Shown: piece after piece, positions 16,912 through 25,201 of the stretch | Layout of the letters: each line of letters begins with the position of its first letter | Numbering within the stretch: position 1 is the first letter of the stretch | Made by a program: the position numbers and the translations under genes | NCBI RefSeq assembly: GCF_023515955.1 | Contig: NZ_CP097322.1 | Span: 4,078,501 to 4,142,500 of the forward strand | Length of the DNA stretch: 64,000 bases | Source: Streptomyces sp. RerS4 | GTDB lineage: Bacteria; Actinomycetota; Actinomycetes; Streptomycetales; Streptomycetaceae | Direction: 5' to 3' | The notes under the pieces: model-generated | What the model was told of the DNA's origin: nothing | The model's input: only the letters and a program-made list of their open reading frames with translations | The model's database searches: none

Positions 16912-18300
16912 TCACGTGGAGCGCGGGGCCTGTTCCAGGGTCGCGATCATGTCCTGGGACTGTTCGCCGGGTTGGGCGACGAGTCGGCCCGCCTGGACGA
17001 TCTGGAACGTGACCTGGGCGTTGACCAGGCGCGGGAAGCCCGCCACGGCGCGCATGTCCTGGTAGCGCCAGCTCAGGTCCGGGGTGAGGCCGCCGGTCTG
17101 GACACCCTGGGACCGGTTCAGCTCACGCGCCACCTTGCGGGCGGTGATCCCCTCGCCCTTCTTGAAGTGCCGCACGACCTGGTTGAACACGCTGTACGCG
17201 ATCCAGGTGGTCTGCGCCCCGCTGTCGTCGGCGTCGAGGGTGTTGTCGCCGAAGGCCTGCTCGGCGACGACCTTGCGCATCGGCTCCCACAGCGGGTCGC
17301 CGGCCACCGGGTACCAGCTGGTGACGTAGGCGCCCTCGAAGGGGCTCTCCTTGCCGCCGGTGCGGTCGACCAGGGACTGGCTGATGCTGCCGAGGACGGA
17401 GGAGATCTGCGGGCTGCTGCGCACGGTCTCGCCGGCGCGGCGGAAGGCGTCGAAGAAGGTCTCGGTGCGGGCGCCGAGGACGGCCGTCACACAGCTCTTG
17501 CCGTCCTTGGGGGCGTCCTTGGCGGCCGTCGTGTCCTTCGTCGCCGGGGCCTTGGTCACCGGGTCCTTCGTGGCCGTCGCGTCCTTCGAGGATTCCTTCG
17601 GGGCCTCCCTCGGCGGGGTGGTCCCCGGGGTGGCGAGCGCCTCGCGGGCCTGCGGCATCAGGTCCGCGGAGTCCTCGGCGGCCCGGATGTCGTTGGCCTC
17701 CGGGAGCTTGTTGGCCTTCAGACCGGCGTTCAGCAGCACCGGCATGGAGTCCCCGGCGAGCGTGTCCGGGCGGACCAGGGTCACCTGCCCGCAGACCCGC
17801 CCCAGCTGGTGGCCGGCGCCCGCGAGGAGGGCCGGCTGGCCGCCGTTGACGGGGTAGGACAGCGTGCTCTGGAACTCCTCGGGGGAGACCCCGTAGCCGC
17901 CGATGAACGGGATGCCCTCGGCCTCCAGCGGGGCCATGAAGGCGCGCCCGTGCTGGCTGTACGAGCCGATGACGGCGACGGCCTTCTCGGTGATGGCCTT
18001 GCGGGCGCAGTCGGCGGCGCCGGTCGGGGTGTTCTTCTCGTTGCAGGTCAGGACGCGGAGCTTGTGGCCGTTGATGCCACCGTTGGCGTTCACCCAGCGC
18101 TCGTAGGCCTTGGCCATGGCGGGCATGCCGGGCATGTTGGTGGCCTTCGTGTCGATGGGCGCGAAGGTCATGACCGTCAGCGTGCCGTCGGAGTCTCCCG
18201 AGCCGCCGGTCACCACCCCGCACGAGGCGGTGAGGCATACGACGGTCGCCGTGGCAAGGAAGGTGCGGGAGAAGCCCGTCGTGCGTCGCCATTTGGTCAT
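16912..18300 (-). CDS. Extracellular solute-binding (branched-chain amino acid type) lipoprotein
   Basis: The 462-residue protein has a signal sequence and a lipobox-like LTASC, so it is probably anchored outside the membrane, although Thr at position -3 makes the lipobox weak. The periplasmic-binding-protein type I fold shows in AMAKAYERWVNANGGINGHKL and AVIGSYSQHGRAFMAPLEAEG. A Lys/Asp/Thr/Ala-rich insert of about 45 residues interrupts the middle. No permease or ATPase genes are adjacent, so it may be a sensor or an orphan binding protein. ATG 18300 has an AAGGG site at correct spacing. Confidence 0.82.
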   Translation of the reverse strand: MTKWRRTTGFSRTFLATATVVCLTASCGVVTGGSGDSDGTLTVMTFAPIDTKATNMPGMPAMAKAYERWVNANGGINGHKLRVLTCNEKNTPTGAADCARKAITEKAVAVIGSYSQHGRAFMAPLEAEGIPFIGGYGVSPEEFQSTLSYPVNGGQPALLAGAGHQLGRVCGQVTLVRPDTLAGDSMPVLLNAGLKANKLPEANDIRAAEDSADLMPQAREALATPGTTPPREAPKESSKDATATKDPVTKAPATKDTTAAKDAPKDGKSCVTAVLGARTETFFDAFRRAGETVRSSPQISSVLGSISQSLVDRTGGKESPFEGAYVTSWYPVAGDPLWEPMRKVVAEQAFGDNTLDADDSGAQTTWIAYSVFNQVVRHFKKGEGITARKVARELNRSQGVQTGGLTPDLSWRYQDMRAVAGFPRLVNAQVTFQIVQAGRLVAQPGEQSQDMIATLEQAPRST

Positions 18301-18438
18301 GTCCACCGACCCTTCCGGCAGCCGGGTAACTGAAGTGTGAGGTGTTCACAACATTCGGTGACGTCCAGGTGAATTGCGGGGGGCCTCCCCGTGTGGGTGC
18401 CTGAAGATCGTTCCTTTGGGGAACGTACGATCGAAAGC

Positions 18439-18942
18439 GTGACATTCGCCCAAGGTTCGAAGAACTCTTCCCGCCGCGGCGGCCGCTCCTCCACCATGGG
18501 CGGCATGCCCCTCAACGACATGCCGTGGTGGCGCTGGCGCGCGAACGTGCGCTCGGCGCTGCACATGCTTTCCGACCCGGTCTTCCAGGAGCAGGTCTGG
18601 CTGACCGGCGCGGAAGGCTACGGCGACGTCACCGACGCCGTGTACCGCCTCGTCGAGGACACCTGGCTCGACAGCTGGTCCGCCGAGAAGTACGTCGGCA
18701 CGATCTTCCGCGACTCCCAGGAGGCCGCCACCGTCGACGTCGCCGTGCTGCGGGTGCTGCGCATCCTGCACCAGGTCGGCCCCGACGCACCCGTCTCCGC
18801 GTACCTGGAGCACCACGCGTGGCCCGAGGCGGTCCGGGCGGCGCGCGAGGCGCACGTACGGATGGCCACGGCCGACGGGGAGGACCCGGACGCCGCGCCC
18901 ACCTCCGTCGATGTCCTGAGGATCCTCACCGGCGCGGGGTGA
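18439..18942 (+). CDS. SCO4402-family conserved protein
   Basis: Encodes 167 residues that match my memory of the actinomycete SCO4402 family (MPWWRWRANVRSALHMLSD, YGDVTDAVYRLVEDTW, EKYVGTIFRDSQEA). The function is not known to me. It has no signal or membrane segment. GTG 18439 carries a GAAAG site, and ATG 18496 is an alternative. It lies 28 bp upstream of purU, as in other Streptomyces, and is probably cotranscribed with it. Confidence 0.8.
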   Translation: MTFAQGSKNSSRRGGRSSTMGGMPLNDMPWWRWRANVRSALHMLSDPVFQEQVWLTGAEGYGDVTDAVYRLVEDTWLDSWSAEKYVGTIFRDSQEAATVDVAVLRVLRILHQVGPDAPVSAYLEHHAWPEAVRAAREAHVRMATADGEDPDAAPTSVDVLRILTGAG

Positions 18943-18970
18943 CCCTCCCGGTGTGAAAGGCTGTGGGGTC

Positions 18971-19855
18971 ATGAGCGACCCGCACTCCGAGGCCAAGGCC
19001 CAGCAGCAGCCCCAGTACGTCCTGACCGTGTCCTGCCCCGACAAGCAGGGCATCGTGCACGCCGTGTCGAGCTACCTCTTCATGACCGGCTGCAACATCG
19101 TGGACAGCCAGCAGTTCGGAGACCGCGAGACCGGCCTGTTCTTCATGCGCGTGCACTTCGAGGCCGAGCCGGCCGTCACGCTGGAGAAGCTGCGCGCCAG
19201 CTTCGCCGCGATCGGCGACTCCTTCCGGATGGACTGGCAGATCCACCGCTCCGACGAGCGGATGCGGATCATCCTGATGGTGTCCAAGTTCGGGCACTGC
19301 CTCAACGACCTGCTGTTCCGCTCCTCGATCGGGGCCCTGCCGGTGGAGATCGCGGCGGTGGTCTCCAACCACACCGACTTCGCGGAGCTCGTCGCCTCGT
19401 ACGACATCCCCTTCGAGCACATCCCGGTCACCAAGGACACGAAGGCGGAGGCCGAGCGGCGGCTGCTGGAGTTGGTGCGCGAGCAGAACGTCGAGCTCGT
19501 CGTCCTCGCGCGCTACATGCAGGTGCTCTCGGACACCCTGTGCAAGGAACTGAGCGGCCGGATCATCAACATCCACCACTCCTTCCTGCCGAGCTTCAAG
19601 GGCGCCAAGCCGTACCACCAGGCCCACGCGCGCGGTGTGAAGCTGATCGGCGCCACCGCGCACTACGTGACGGCCGACCTCGACGAGGGCCCGATCATCG
19701 AGCAGGAGGTCGAGCGCGTCGGCCACGAGGTCACGCCCGACCAGCTCGTCGCCATCGGCCGCGACGTGGAGTGCCAGGCGCTGGCCCGCGCGGTGAAGTG
19801 GCACAGCGAGCACCGCGTGCTGCTCAACGGCGCGCGCACGGTCGTCTTCGCCTGA
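18971..19855 (+). CDS. purU: Formyltetrahydrofolate deformylase
   Basis: The 294-residue enzyme hydrolyses 10-formyltetrahydrofolate to formate and tetrahydrofolate, balancing one-carbon pools. It has an N-terminal ACT domain (VLTVSCPDKQGIVHAVSSYL) and a C-terminal formyltransferase-like domain. The latter includes MVSKFGHCLNDLL, the catalytic IINIHHSFLPSFKGA motif and the Asp in VTADLDEGPIIEQEV. Length and order match the family. ATG 18971 (MSDPHSEA) is preferred over an in-frame start at 18953. A perfect hairpin follows. Confidence 0.95.
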   Translation: MSDPHSEAKAQQQPQYVLTVSCPDKQGIVHAVSSYLFMTGCNIVDSQQFGDRETGLFFMRVHFEAEPAVTLEKLRASFAAIGDSFRMDWQIHRSDERMRIILMVSKFGHCLNDLLFRSSIGALPVEIAAVVSNHTDFAELVASYDIPFEHIPVTKDTKAEAERRLLELVREQNVELVVLARYMQVLSDTLCKELSGRIINIHHSFLPSFKGAKPYHQAHARGVKLIGATAHYVTADLDEGPIIEQEVERVGHEVTPDQLVAIGRDVECQALARAVKWHSEHRVLLNGARTVVFA

Positions 19856-19872
19856 CCGCCCGGATGACGTGA

Positions 19873-19900
19873 CGGCCCGCCCGGAGAGCCGGGCGGGCCG
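19873..19900. terminator. Terminator between purU and the EF-hand gene
   Basis: Perfect 12-bp stem (CGGCCCGCCCGG with CCGGGCGGGCCG) and a 4-base AGAG loop. It is centred between two convergent genes and likely works in both directions. Confidence 0.85.
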
Positions 19901-19906
19901 CGGCCG

Positions 19907-20425
19907 TTACGCGTCGGGGGCTTCGACCCCGCAGTACGCGGCGAAGGCGGCCAGGATCTCGTCCTCGGTGATGCGTCCGTCGCCGTCCGCGTCGAGGGCC
20001 TCCGCGACCTGCCGGGCCAACTCGGGTCGTGTGCCGAGCACGCGCAGGACACGGGCCGCGCCTTCCGGGGTGGTGCCGCGGCCGTCCTCGTCCGCCACCG
20101 CGATCACGGCCGCGAGGAACGGCCGGGCGATCTCCGCGAACCGCTGCGGGTTGTCCCGTAGCCGCTTCGCCGCGCCGGTGACGAACTCCTCGCGGGAGAC
20201 CCGCTGGTCCCCGTCCACGTCGGCGATTCCGGCCATCCCCTGCCAGAACGCCTCGGCGCCGTTGAAGACGGCCTGCCCCTTGTCCGACCGTGCGGCGGTG
20301 GCGAATTCGGTCAGGACGGCCCTCGCGGCCGTACTGAAGTCCTCCCGGTCGATATAGCCGGACCCGTCCTGGTCGAAGGTGGCGAATCGGGCGGCGATCT
20401 TGCGCTCGTATTCTGCGCTGTCCAT
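19907..20425 (-). CDS. EF-hand calcium-binding protein (calerythrin-like)
   Basis: The 172-residue soluble protein has at least three clear EF-hand loops: DQDGSGYIDREDF, DVDGDQRVSREEF and DADGDGRITEDEI. A fourth, degenerate loop (DEDGRGTTPEGA) is also present. The pattern is that of the calerythrin/sarcoplasmic calcium-binding group in streptomycetes, thought to buffer or sense Ca2+ during aerial growth. ATG 20425 gives MDSAEYERKIAARF. It is divergent from the DUF5701-like gene. Confidence 0.9.
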   Translation of the reverse strand: MDSAEYERKIAARFATFDQDGSGYIDREDFSTAARAVLTEFATAARSDKGQAVFNGAEAFWQGMAGIADVDGDQRVSREEFVTGAAKRLRDNPQRFAEIARPFLAAVIAVADEDGRGTTPEGAARVLRVLGTRPELARQVAEALDADGDGRITEDEILAAFAAYCGVEAPDA

Positions 20426-20702
20426 GTTCGGCGTTCCGCCTTCACGTGTGCGATGGGCTGCGATGGGGGTGCACTTCAAGACAGGCAGGAGCGTAAGGCC
20501 TACGTGGCCTGCGCGTTAAGCGAAGTGGTCGCGGAGGTGGCCGCATCGAACCCGCGCACGGGAAGCGCGACGGGGCGCGTACGCGTGTTCCCGGCGGGGA
20601 GGAACGCGCACCACCCGCCCCGGCGGCGCTGTGGCGGGAACATCCCGGCGGGCTGCTTCGTTCAATCGATCCGCCACCACGCCACCGCGACCGAGGAGTA
20701 CC

Positions 20703-21353
20703 GTGCCCGCCACCCCTCACGCCCTGCCCCCGCTCGCCGCCCAGGCGGAGCACCTGATCGAGCTCGGGGTGCACGAACTCGCAGCGATCCCCGCCGAGGA
20801 GCTGCGCGCCTTCGCCGAGGCCGCCGGCGGCTCCCGGAGCGACGTCCTGCTCGCGGTCCACCCGGACCGGGCCCCCGCCTCCGCCCTCGCGCCGCTGCTG
20901 CGCCGCGGCGACAAGCCCGGCTTCGTCGTCGTCGACATGCCCGACGTCGACCGCTTCGCCCCGTACGGCGTCGAACTGCCCGACGCCCCCCTCTACCTCG
21001 TCACCGGCCTCGACCGCGGCGACCACATGGCCAACTGGAGCCCGGAGGAGGCACTGCCCGCCCTCACGAAGGAGAACCGCAGCCCGCTGCTGCTCACCGA
21101 GGGCCTCCACTGGGTGCTCCAGCAGCCGGCCGCCCTGGAGCGCAACCGGTGCTTCATGACGATCGGCTCCCGACTGCCCAAGCCGAACGGCGACTTCGAC
21201 GCCCGCACCCCGGCCGTCTGGATCAGCAACGGCACCGGGCGCGACGGCCGCGAACGGCGCGACGCCCCCAAGGTCGGCTGGTGCTGGTGGGGCAACCGCC
21301 ACACCTGGCTGGGCTTCGCCTCCGCCACGGGCCGGGACGCGGAGACGACCTAG
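20703..21353 (+). CDS. DUF5701-like conserved protein
   Basis: The 216-residue protein contains LPPLAAQAEHLIELGVHEL, PGFVVVDMPDVDRF, LYLVTGLDRGDHMANWSPEEA and a Trp-rich end (VGWCWWGNRHTWLGFASA). It matches my memory of an uncharacterised actinobacterial family. GTG 20703 has a GAGGAG site. Its TAG stop lies inside the CTAG target duplication at the left edge of the MITE at 21354-21511, so the element may have supplied or changed the C-terminus. Confidence 0.85.
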   Translation: MPATPHALPPLAAQAEHLIELGVHELAAIPAEELRAFAEAAGGSRSDVLLAVHPDRAPASALAPLLRRGDKPGFVVVDMPDVDRFAPYGVELPDAPLYLVTGLDRGDHMANWSPEEALPALTKENRSPLLLTEGLHWVLQQPAALERNRCFMTIGSRLPKPNGDFDARTPAVWISNGTGRDGRERRDAPKVGWCWWGNRHTWLGFASATGRDAETT

Positions 21354-21511
21354 GTCGTGTCTTGTGGATCATGCCGGGCTCGCGACGCCCGGCACCGCGC
21401 CTCGCGGCGTTGTCGTCGGTCGCCAATGCTCCGCATTGGCTCCGTCCTCCGCCTTGCGACGCACGACACCGGACGCCGCTCCCTGATCCGGCCTGATCCA
21501 CAAGACACGAC
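21354..21511. mobile_element. MITE-like element with perfect terminal inverted repeats and CTAG duplication
   Basis: The element is 158 bp long. Its ends are 18-base perfect inverted repeats, GTCGTGTCTTGTGGATCA at 21354-21371 and the complement at 21494-21511. The match extends to about 24 bases with one mismatch. CTAG occurs directly on both sides (21350-21353 and 21512-21515), like the YTAR target duplication of IS5-family transposons. It codes for no transposase and contains a small internal hairpin (GCCAATG/CATTGGC, 21422-21440), so it would need an IS elsewhere in the genome to move. Confidence 0.8.
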
Positions 21512-21613
21512 CTAGCACGCCGCAGGCCCCTCCAGGGTGAGGTTTCGTCAAAACGGGCGGGATTCGGTGGGTGCCGACTACATTCGACGGGTCGACACAT
21601 GGCTGGGGGCACG

Positions 21614-22192
21614 ATGGCGAAGGACGTTCCACCGCGCTGGGACCGTCGTATGCAGCAACGCCTCGCCCGCGGGGAGGCCGCCGCGCTCGGCGAGCTCTAC
21701 GACCGGTTCGCATCCCTCGTCCACAGCCTCGCCCACCGGGTGTTGGGCGACGAGACGGCGGCGGACCGCATCACCCGCGAGGTCTTCGGCTACATCTGGG
21801 AGAACCCGGACGCCTACGACCCCAAGCAGGGCTCCATGCGCTCCTGGGTCGCCCGCATCACCCAGGGCCAGGCCGTCGCCCGCCTGCGCCAGGCCGAACT
21901 GGGCCGGGGCTCGCGCGAGGAACTCGAACAGAAGGTGCGCAGCGCCAACGCCGCCGCCCGCGCCGACTACATCGTCACCTCGATGCCCGCGCCCCTGCGG
22001 GCCGCCCTGGAACTGGCCTACTTCAAGCGGCGCGACTACCGCCAGGCCGCCGCCGACCTCAAGATCAGCGAGGACGAGGCGCGGCGCCGGCTGCGGCTCG
22101 GCCTCCAACTGCTGTCGACCGCCAATCTCCTGCCCCGGGAGGACAACGCGCCGCCCGGATACGGCCCCAGCGGATATGGAACGCCCCGATGA
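21614..22192 (+). CDS. ECF-type RNA polymerase sigma factor
   Basis: The 192-residue protein has region 2 (ALGELYDRFASLVHSLAHRVL, VFGYIWENPDAYDPKQGSMRSWVARI) and region 4 (LRAALELAYFKRRDYRQAAADLKISEDEARRRLRLGL). It resembles SCO4409-type extracytoplasmic-function sigma factors. ATG 21614 follows GGGGG; an in-frame ATG at 21599 is possible. Its last codons overlap the start of a zinc-finger gene (ATGA), a typical sigma/anti-sigma arrangement. Confidence 0.88.
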   Translation: MAKDVPPRWDRRMQQRLARGEAAALGELYDRFASLVHSLAHRVLGDETAADRITREVFGYIWENPDAYDPKQGSMRSWVARITQGQAVARLRQAELGRGSREELEQKVRSANAAARADYIVTSMPAPLRAALELAYFKRRDYRQAAADLKISEDEARRRLRLGLQLLSTANLLPREDNAPPGYGPSGYGTPR

Positions 22193-23407
22193 CCGGCCCC
22201 TCCGAAGACCATCCCGAAGACGCGTACGAGCGGCCCCCGGCCGGTCCCGCGCGGATACCGGGTCCGCGGGCGGCCGGTGACGACCTGGACCCTCCGCCGC
22301 CGGGGCCGCCCTCGCACGCCGTGCTGAAGTCCCTGCTCGGGGCATGGGCGCTGGCCGCCTGCTCCCCCGAGGAGACCCAGGCCGTCGAGGAGCACCTCAC
22401 CGAGTGCGCGCCCTGCGCCGAGGAGGCGCTGCGGCTGCGGGACGCGGTGGGCCTGCTGCACCCCGAGGAGAGCCTCGACCTGAAGCCGCTGCTGCGTTCG
22501 CGGGTGCTGGAGGACTGCCTGGGCAAGCGTCCGGCGCGGATCCCGGTGCCGGCGTGGGCGAGCCCGTACGACACGGAGACCGCGCGGCTCGACGCGCTGC
22601 TGCGCGACTTCGGCGACTCCGAGTGGCACACGCCGGTCCGGCTGAAGTGGTTCGAGGAGGAGCGGCGGCGTACGCAGCGCACGACGGTGGCGGGCGTGAT
22701 CGGGCACCTGATGACGGTGGACGGGCTCGTCGCGACCGGCCCTCGGCCTGGACGACCCGCTCGGGCCGCAGGCGCCGCCGGGCGGCCCCACGGACCGTAC
22801 GCGGCACTTCTGGAGCGCGCACCCGCACCCGCCCACCCGGCGGGTGCGCGAGCCGTGGCGGGAGCAGGGGCACACGTTGGTGCGTACGGTGTCCTTCGCG
22901 GGCCGGGGCGTGGCCGAACTGTCCGTGGACTACGGGCCGTTCGCGCTGCCGCTGGGGGACGCGTTCCTGGAGCGGGCCTTCGAGTGCTGGGTGCACGCCT
23001 GGGACATCGCGGACGCGGTGGACTACCCGTACGAGCAGCCTTCGGGCCCGCACCTGAACCGGATGATCGACCTCGCGGCGCGGCTGCTGCCGGGCGCGCT
23101 GGCGCAGCGGCGGCGTGCGGGGCTGGCGGCGCCCGCGCGCGGGCTGGTCGCGGCGGGCGCTCCCGGGCGCACCCTGCACCTGGAGATCGAGGGCGCGGGT
23201 GGCGGCAGCTGGGACATCGCGCTGGACTCGCCGGCGGCCAAGCCGTCGCGGGAGCACACGGTGGCGGAGGTCGCGTTGGACGGCCTGGAGTTCTGCCAGT
23301 TGGCGGCCGGCCGCATCTCGCCGGAGGAGGCCGCGGCGGGCCAGATCGGCGACCGGGAGGCGATCCGCGACGTCCTGTTCGCGGCGGCCTCCCTGAGCCG
23401 GTTGTAG
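22189..23407 (+). CDS. Zinc-finger anti-sigma-like/mycothiol maleylpyruvate isomerase-type protein; one apparent frameshift
   Basis: The N-terminus carries a ZAS-type anti-sigma motif, HLTECAPC (H-x3-C-x2-C), and the gene starts within the sigma-factor stop. After WHTPVRLKWFEEERRRTQRTTVAGVIGHLMTVDG the frame breaks near 22737-22741. Removing one base gives ATALGLDDPLG and a continuous C-terminal domain to 23407 (WVHAWDIADAVDYPY). The whole resembles maleylpyruvate isomerase/DinB-like domains fused to a zinc finger, presumed to restrain the upstream sigma factor. As written, the zinc-finger frame runs on as nonsense to 23421. Confidence 0.75.
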
Positions 23408-23424
23408 TGGGCGGTTCGTAGCGG

Positions 23425-23451
23425 CCGGCCCTCGCGCGGTGCGGGGGCCGG
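23425..23451. terminator. Hairpin between convergent genes
   Basis: 11-bp stem with one G-T wobble (CCGGCCCTCGC with GCGGGGGCCGG) and a 5-base loop, between the anti-sigma-like gene and the AMP-ligase. Confidence 0.65.
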
Positions 23452-23460
23452 TGCGGCCGG

Positions 23461-25029
23461 CTACGCGTACCGCTCGCGCAGGCGGTACTTGAGGACCTTG
23501 CGCAGCGCGTCGTTGCGGGGGAGCGCCTCGACGAGTTCCAGCTGTTCGGGGAGCTTGTGGGGGGCGAGCCCCCGCGCGCGCAGGTACGCGGTCACCTCGG
23601 GCAGGGTCAGCGGGGCCGCGCCCGCCGGCTGCTCCACGACGGCGCAGACGCGCTCGCCGCGCTCGGGGTCGGGCAGGCCGATGACGGCGACGTCGCCGAC
23701 GGCGGGCAGCTCGTGCAGGAGGTCCTCGATCTCCTTCGCGGAGATGTTCTCGCCCTTGCGGATGATGACGTCCTTGCTGCGGCCGGTGAGGACGAGGTGG
23801 CCGTCGGCGGTGAGGTGGCCGAGGTCGCCGGTGATCAGGTAGCCGTCGGCGTCGAAGACCTCCGCCGCCGGGTCCTGGTTCAGGTAGCCCCGGCAGACGG
23901 CCTCGCCGCGCAGTCTGACCTCGCCGTCGGTGTGCGGGGGCAGGGGGGCGCCGTCGGGGGTGGTGATGCGGATCGACATGCCGACCGGGGGGCGGCCCTC
24001 GGTCGTGGCGAGGTTCTCGGGGGTGTCGTCGGGGGAACCCATCGTGATCATCGGGACTTCGGTCATGCCGTAGCCGTGGGTGAGTTGGCAGCCCAGTTCG
24101 CGCACGACGGCGTGGTAGATCTCCGGCGGCTTGGGGGCGCCGCCGCCGGCGAGCAGGCGCAGGCTGGGGATGAGCTTGGTGGCGGGGTGCTTGCGCTGTT
24201 CGGTCAGGAACATCGAGTAGAAGGCGGTGGAGCCGCCGGCGACGGTGACGCGGTGGCGGCGGTAGCCGTCGAGGGCGTCGGGCATCGCGAACTTCTCGAA
24301 GAGCACCGCCGGGAACCCGTACAGCAGCAGCATCACGGTGTAGTCGGGTCCGGCGATGTGCGCGAAGGGGAAGGCCATCGAGCCGACGTCGGACGGTGTC
24401 AGGCGCAGGGCGTCGGCGAGGCAGGAGCCGCCCGCGATCAGGGAGCGGTCGGTGTGCAGGACGCCCTTGGGGTCGGAGGTGGTGCCGGAGGTCCAGTAGA
24501 TCCAGCGGACGGCCGTGCCGTCGGTGGGCGGCGCCGGCAGGACGGCCGGGTCGCCGTCGGGGAGGGAGGCGTAGGCCTCGAAGACCCCGCGCGCGCCGAG
24601 GCGGGCGGCCATGGCGGTGTGGTCGAAGCCGCGCCAGACGCCGGGGACGGCGAAGAACTCCGCCTTGGACTCGCGCAGGGCGAAGCCGACCTCGCGGTCG
24701 CGGTAGAAGGGGATGACGGGGGACTGGACGGCCCCGATCCGGGCGAGGGCCAGCGACAGCAGGACGGTCTCGATGCGGGTCGGCAGCTGCCAGGCGACGA
24801 CGGTGCCGGGGCGCACGCCCATGCCGTACAGGCCGGCGGCGACGCGTTCGGCGCGCTCGCGCAGGGCGCCGAAGGTCAGCGTGCGGTCGTCGGCGGGGTC
24901 CTCGGCGGCCTCGATGAGGACGGGGACGTCGGGGGTGAGGTCGGCGCGGCGGGCGACCAGCTCCCAGAGGGTCGCGGAGCGGCTCAGCGAGCGGCTCTGC
25001 TCCGTGGCGGTGTCCGTCGTGTCCGTCAT
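23461..25029 (-). CDS. AMP-dependent acyl-CoA synthetase/ligase
   Basis: The 522-residue enzyme activates a carboxylic acid with ATP and CoA through an acyl-adenylate. Motifs are YWTSGTTSDPKG (P-loop), HGYGMTEVPM, the hinge YLITGDLGHLTADGHLVLTGRSKD and the C-terminal catalytic Lys region (NDALRKVLKYRLRE). The start at 25029 has a GGGAGG site. The promoter carries a CTGACG-NNN-type operator 45 bp upstream, and a second one faces the divergent amidohydrolase. It probably performs the entry step of the local catabolic pathway. Substrate unknown. Confidence 0.9.
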   Translation of the reverse strand: MTDTTDTATEQSRSLSRSATLWELVARRADLTPDVPVLIEAAEDPADDRTLTFGALRERAERVAAGLYGMGVRPGTVVAWQLPTRIETVLLSLALARIGAVQSPVIPFYRDREVGFALRESKAEFFAVPGVWRGFDHTAMAARLGARGVFEAYASLPDGDPAVLPAPPTDGTAVRWIYWTSGTTSDPKGVLHTDRSLIAGGSCLADALRLTPSDVGSMAFPFAHIAGPDYTVMLLLYGFPAVLFEKFAMPDALDGYRRHRVTVAGGSTAFYSMFLTEQRKHPATKLIPSLRLLAGGGAPKPPEIYHAVVRELGCQLTHGYGMTEVPMITMGSPDDTPENLATTEGRPPVGMSIRITTPDGAPLPPHTDGEVRLRGEAVCRGYLNQDPAAEVFDADGYLITGDLGHLTADGHLVLTGRSKDVIIRKGENISAKEIEDLLHELPAVGDVAVIGLPDPERGERVCAVVEQPAGAAPLTLPEVTAYLRARGLAPHKLPEQLELVEALPRNDALRKVLKYRLRERYA

Positions 25030-25073
25030 CCCAGACCTCCCGTAGGACATGGCATCGAGCATGGAGCATCGAC

Positions 25074-25088
25074 CTGACGGTGAGTCAG
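25074..25088. promoter_or_regulatory. Operator palindrome (site 1), AMP-ligase promoter
   Basis: CTGACGGTGAGTCAG, matching the consensus CTGACG-NNN-CGTCAG with one mismatch. It lies 45 bp upstream of the ligase start. Confidence 0.7.
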
Positions 25089-25151
25089 ATCAAGCGCAGA
25101 GCGTAGGGCGCCGGCGCTTGTCGGTCCAGGGGTGGCGGGGCTAGCTTGTTT

Positions 25152-25166
25152 CTGACGACCCATCAG
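25152..25166. promoter_or_regulatory. Operator palindrome (site 2), amidohydrolase promoter
   Basis: CTGACGACCCATCAG, one mismatch from the consensus, 36 bp upstream of the amidohydrolase start. Confidence 0.7.
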
Positions 25167-25201
25167 AAAAGGTCGCATCGGGGATTGGGGATCGGGAAGC
25201 C

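Noticed and set aside
20442..21302. Long minus-strand ORF across the DUF5701 gene
   Set aside because: It is a shadow reading opposite a well-supported gene with a ribosome binding site and lacks recognisable domains; its upstream part overlaps the divergent promoter.
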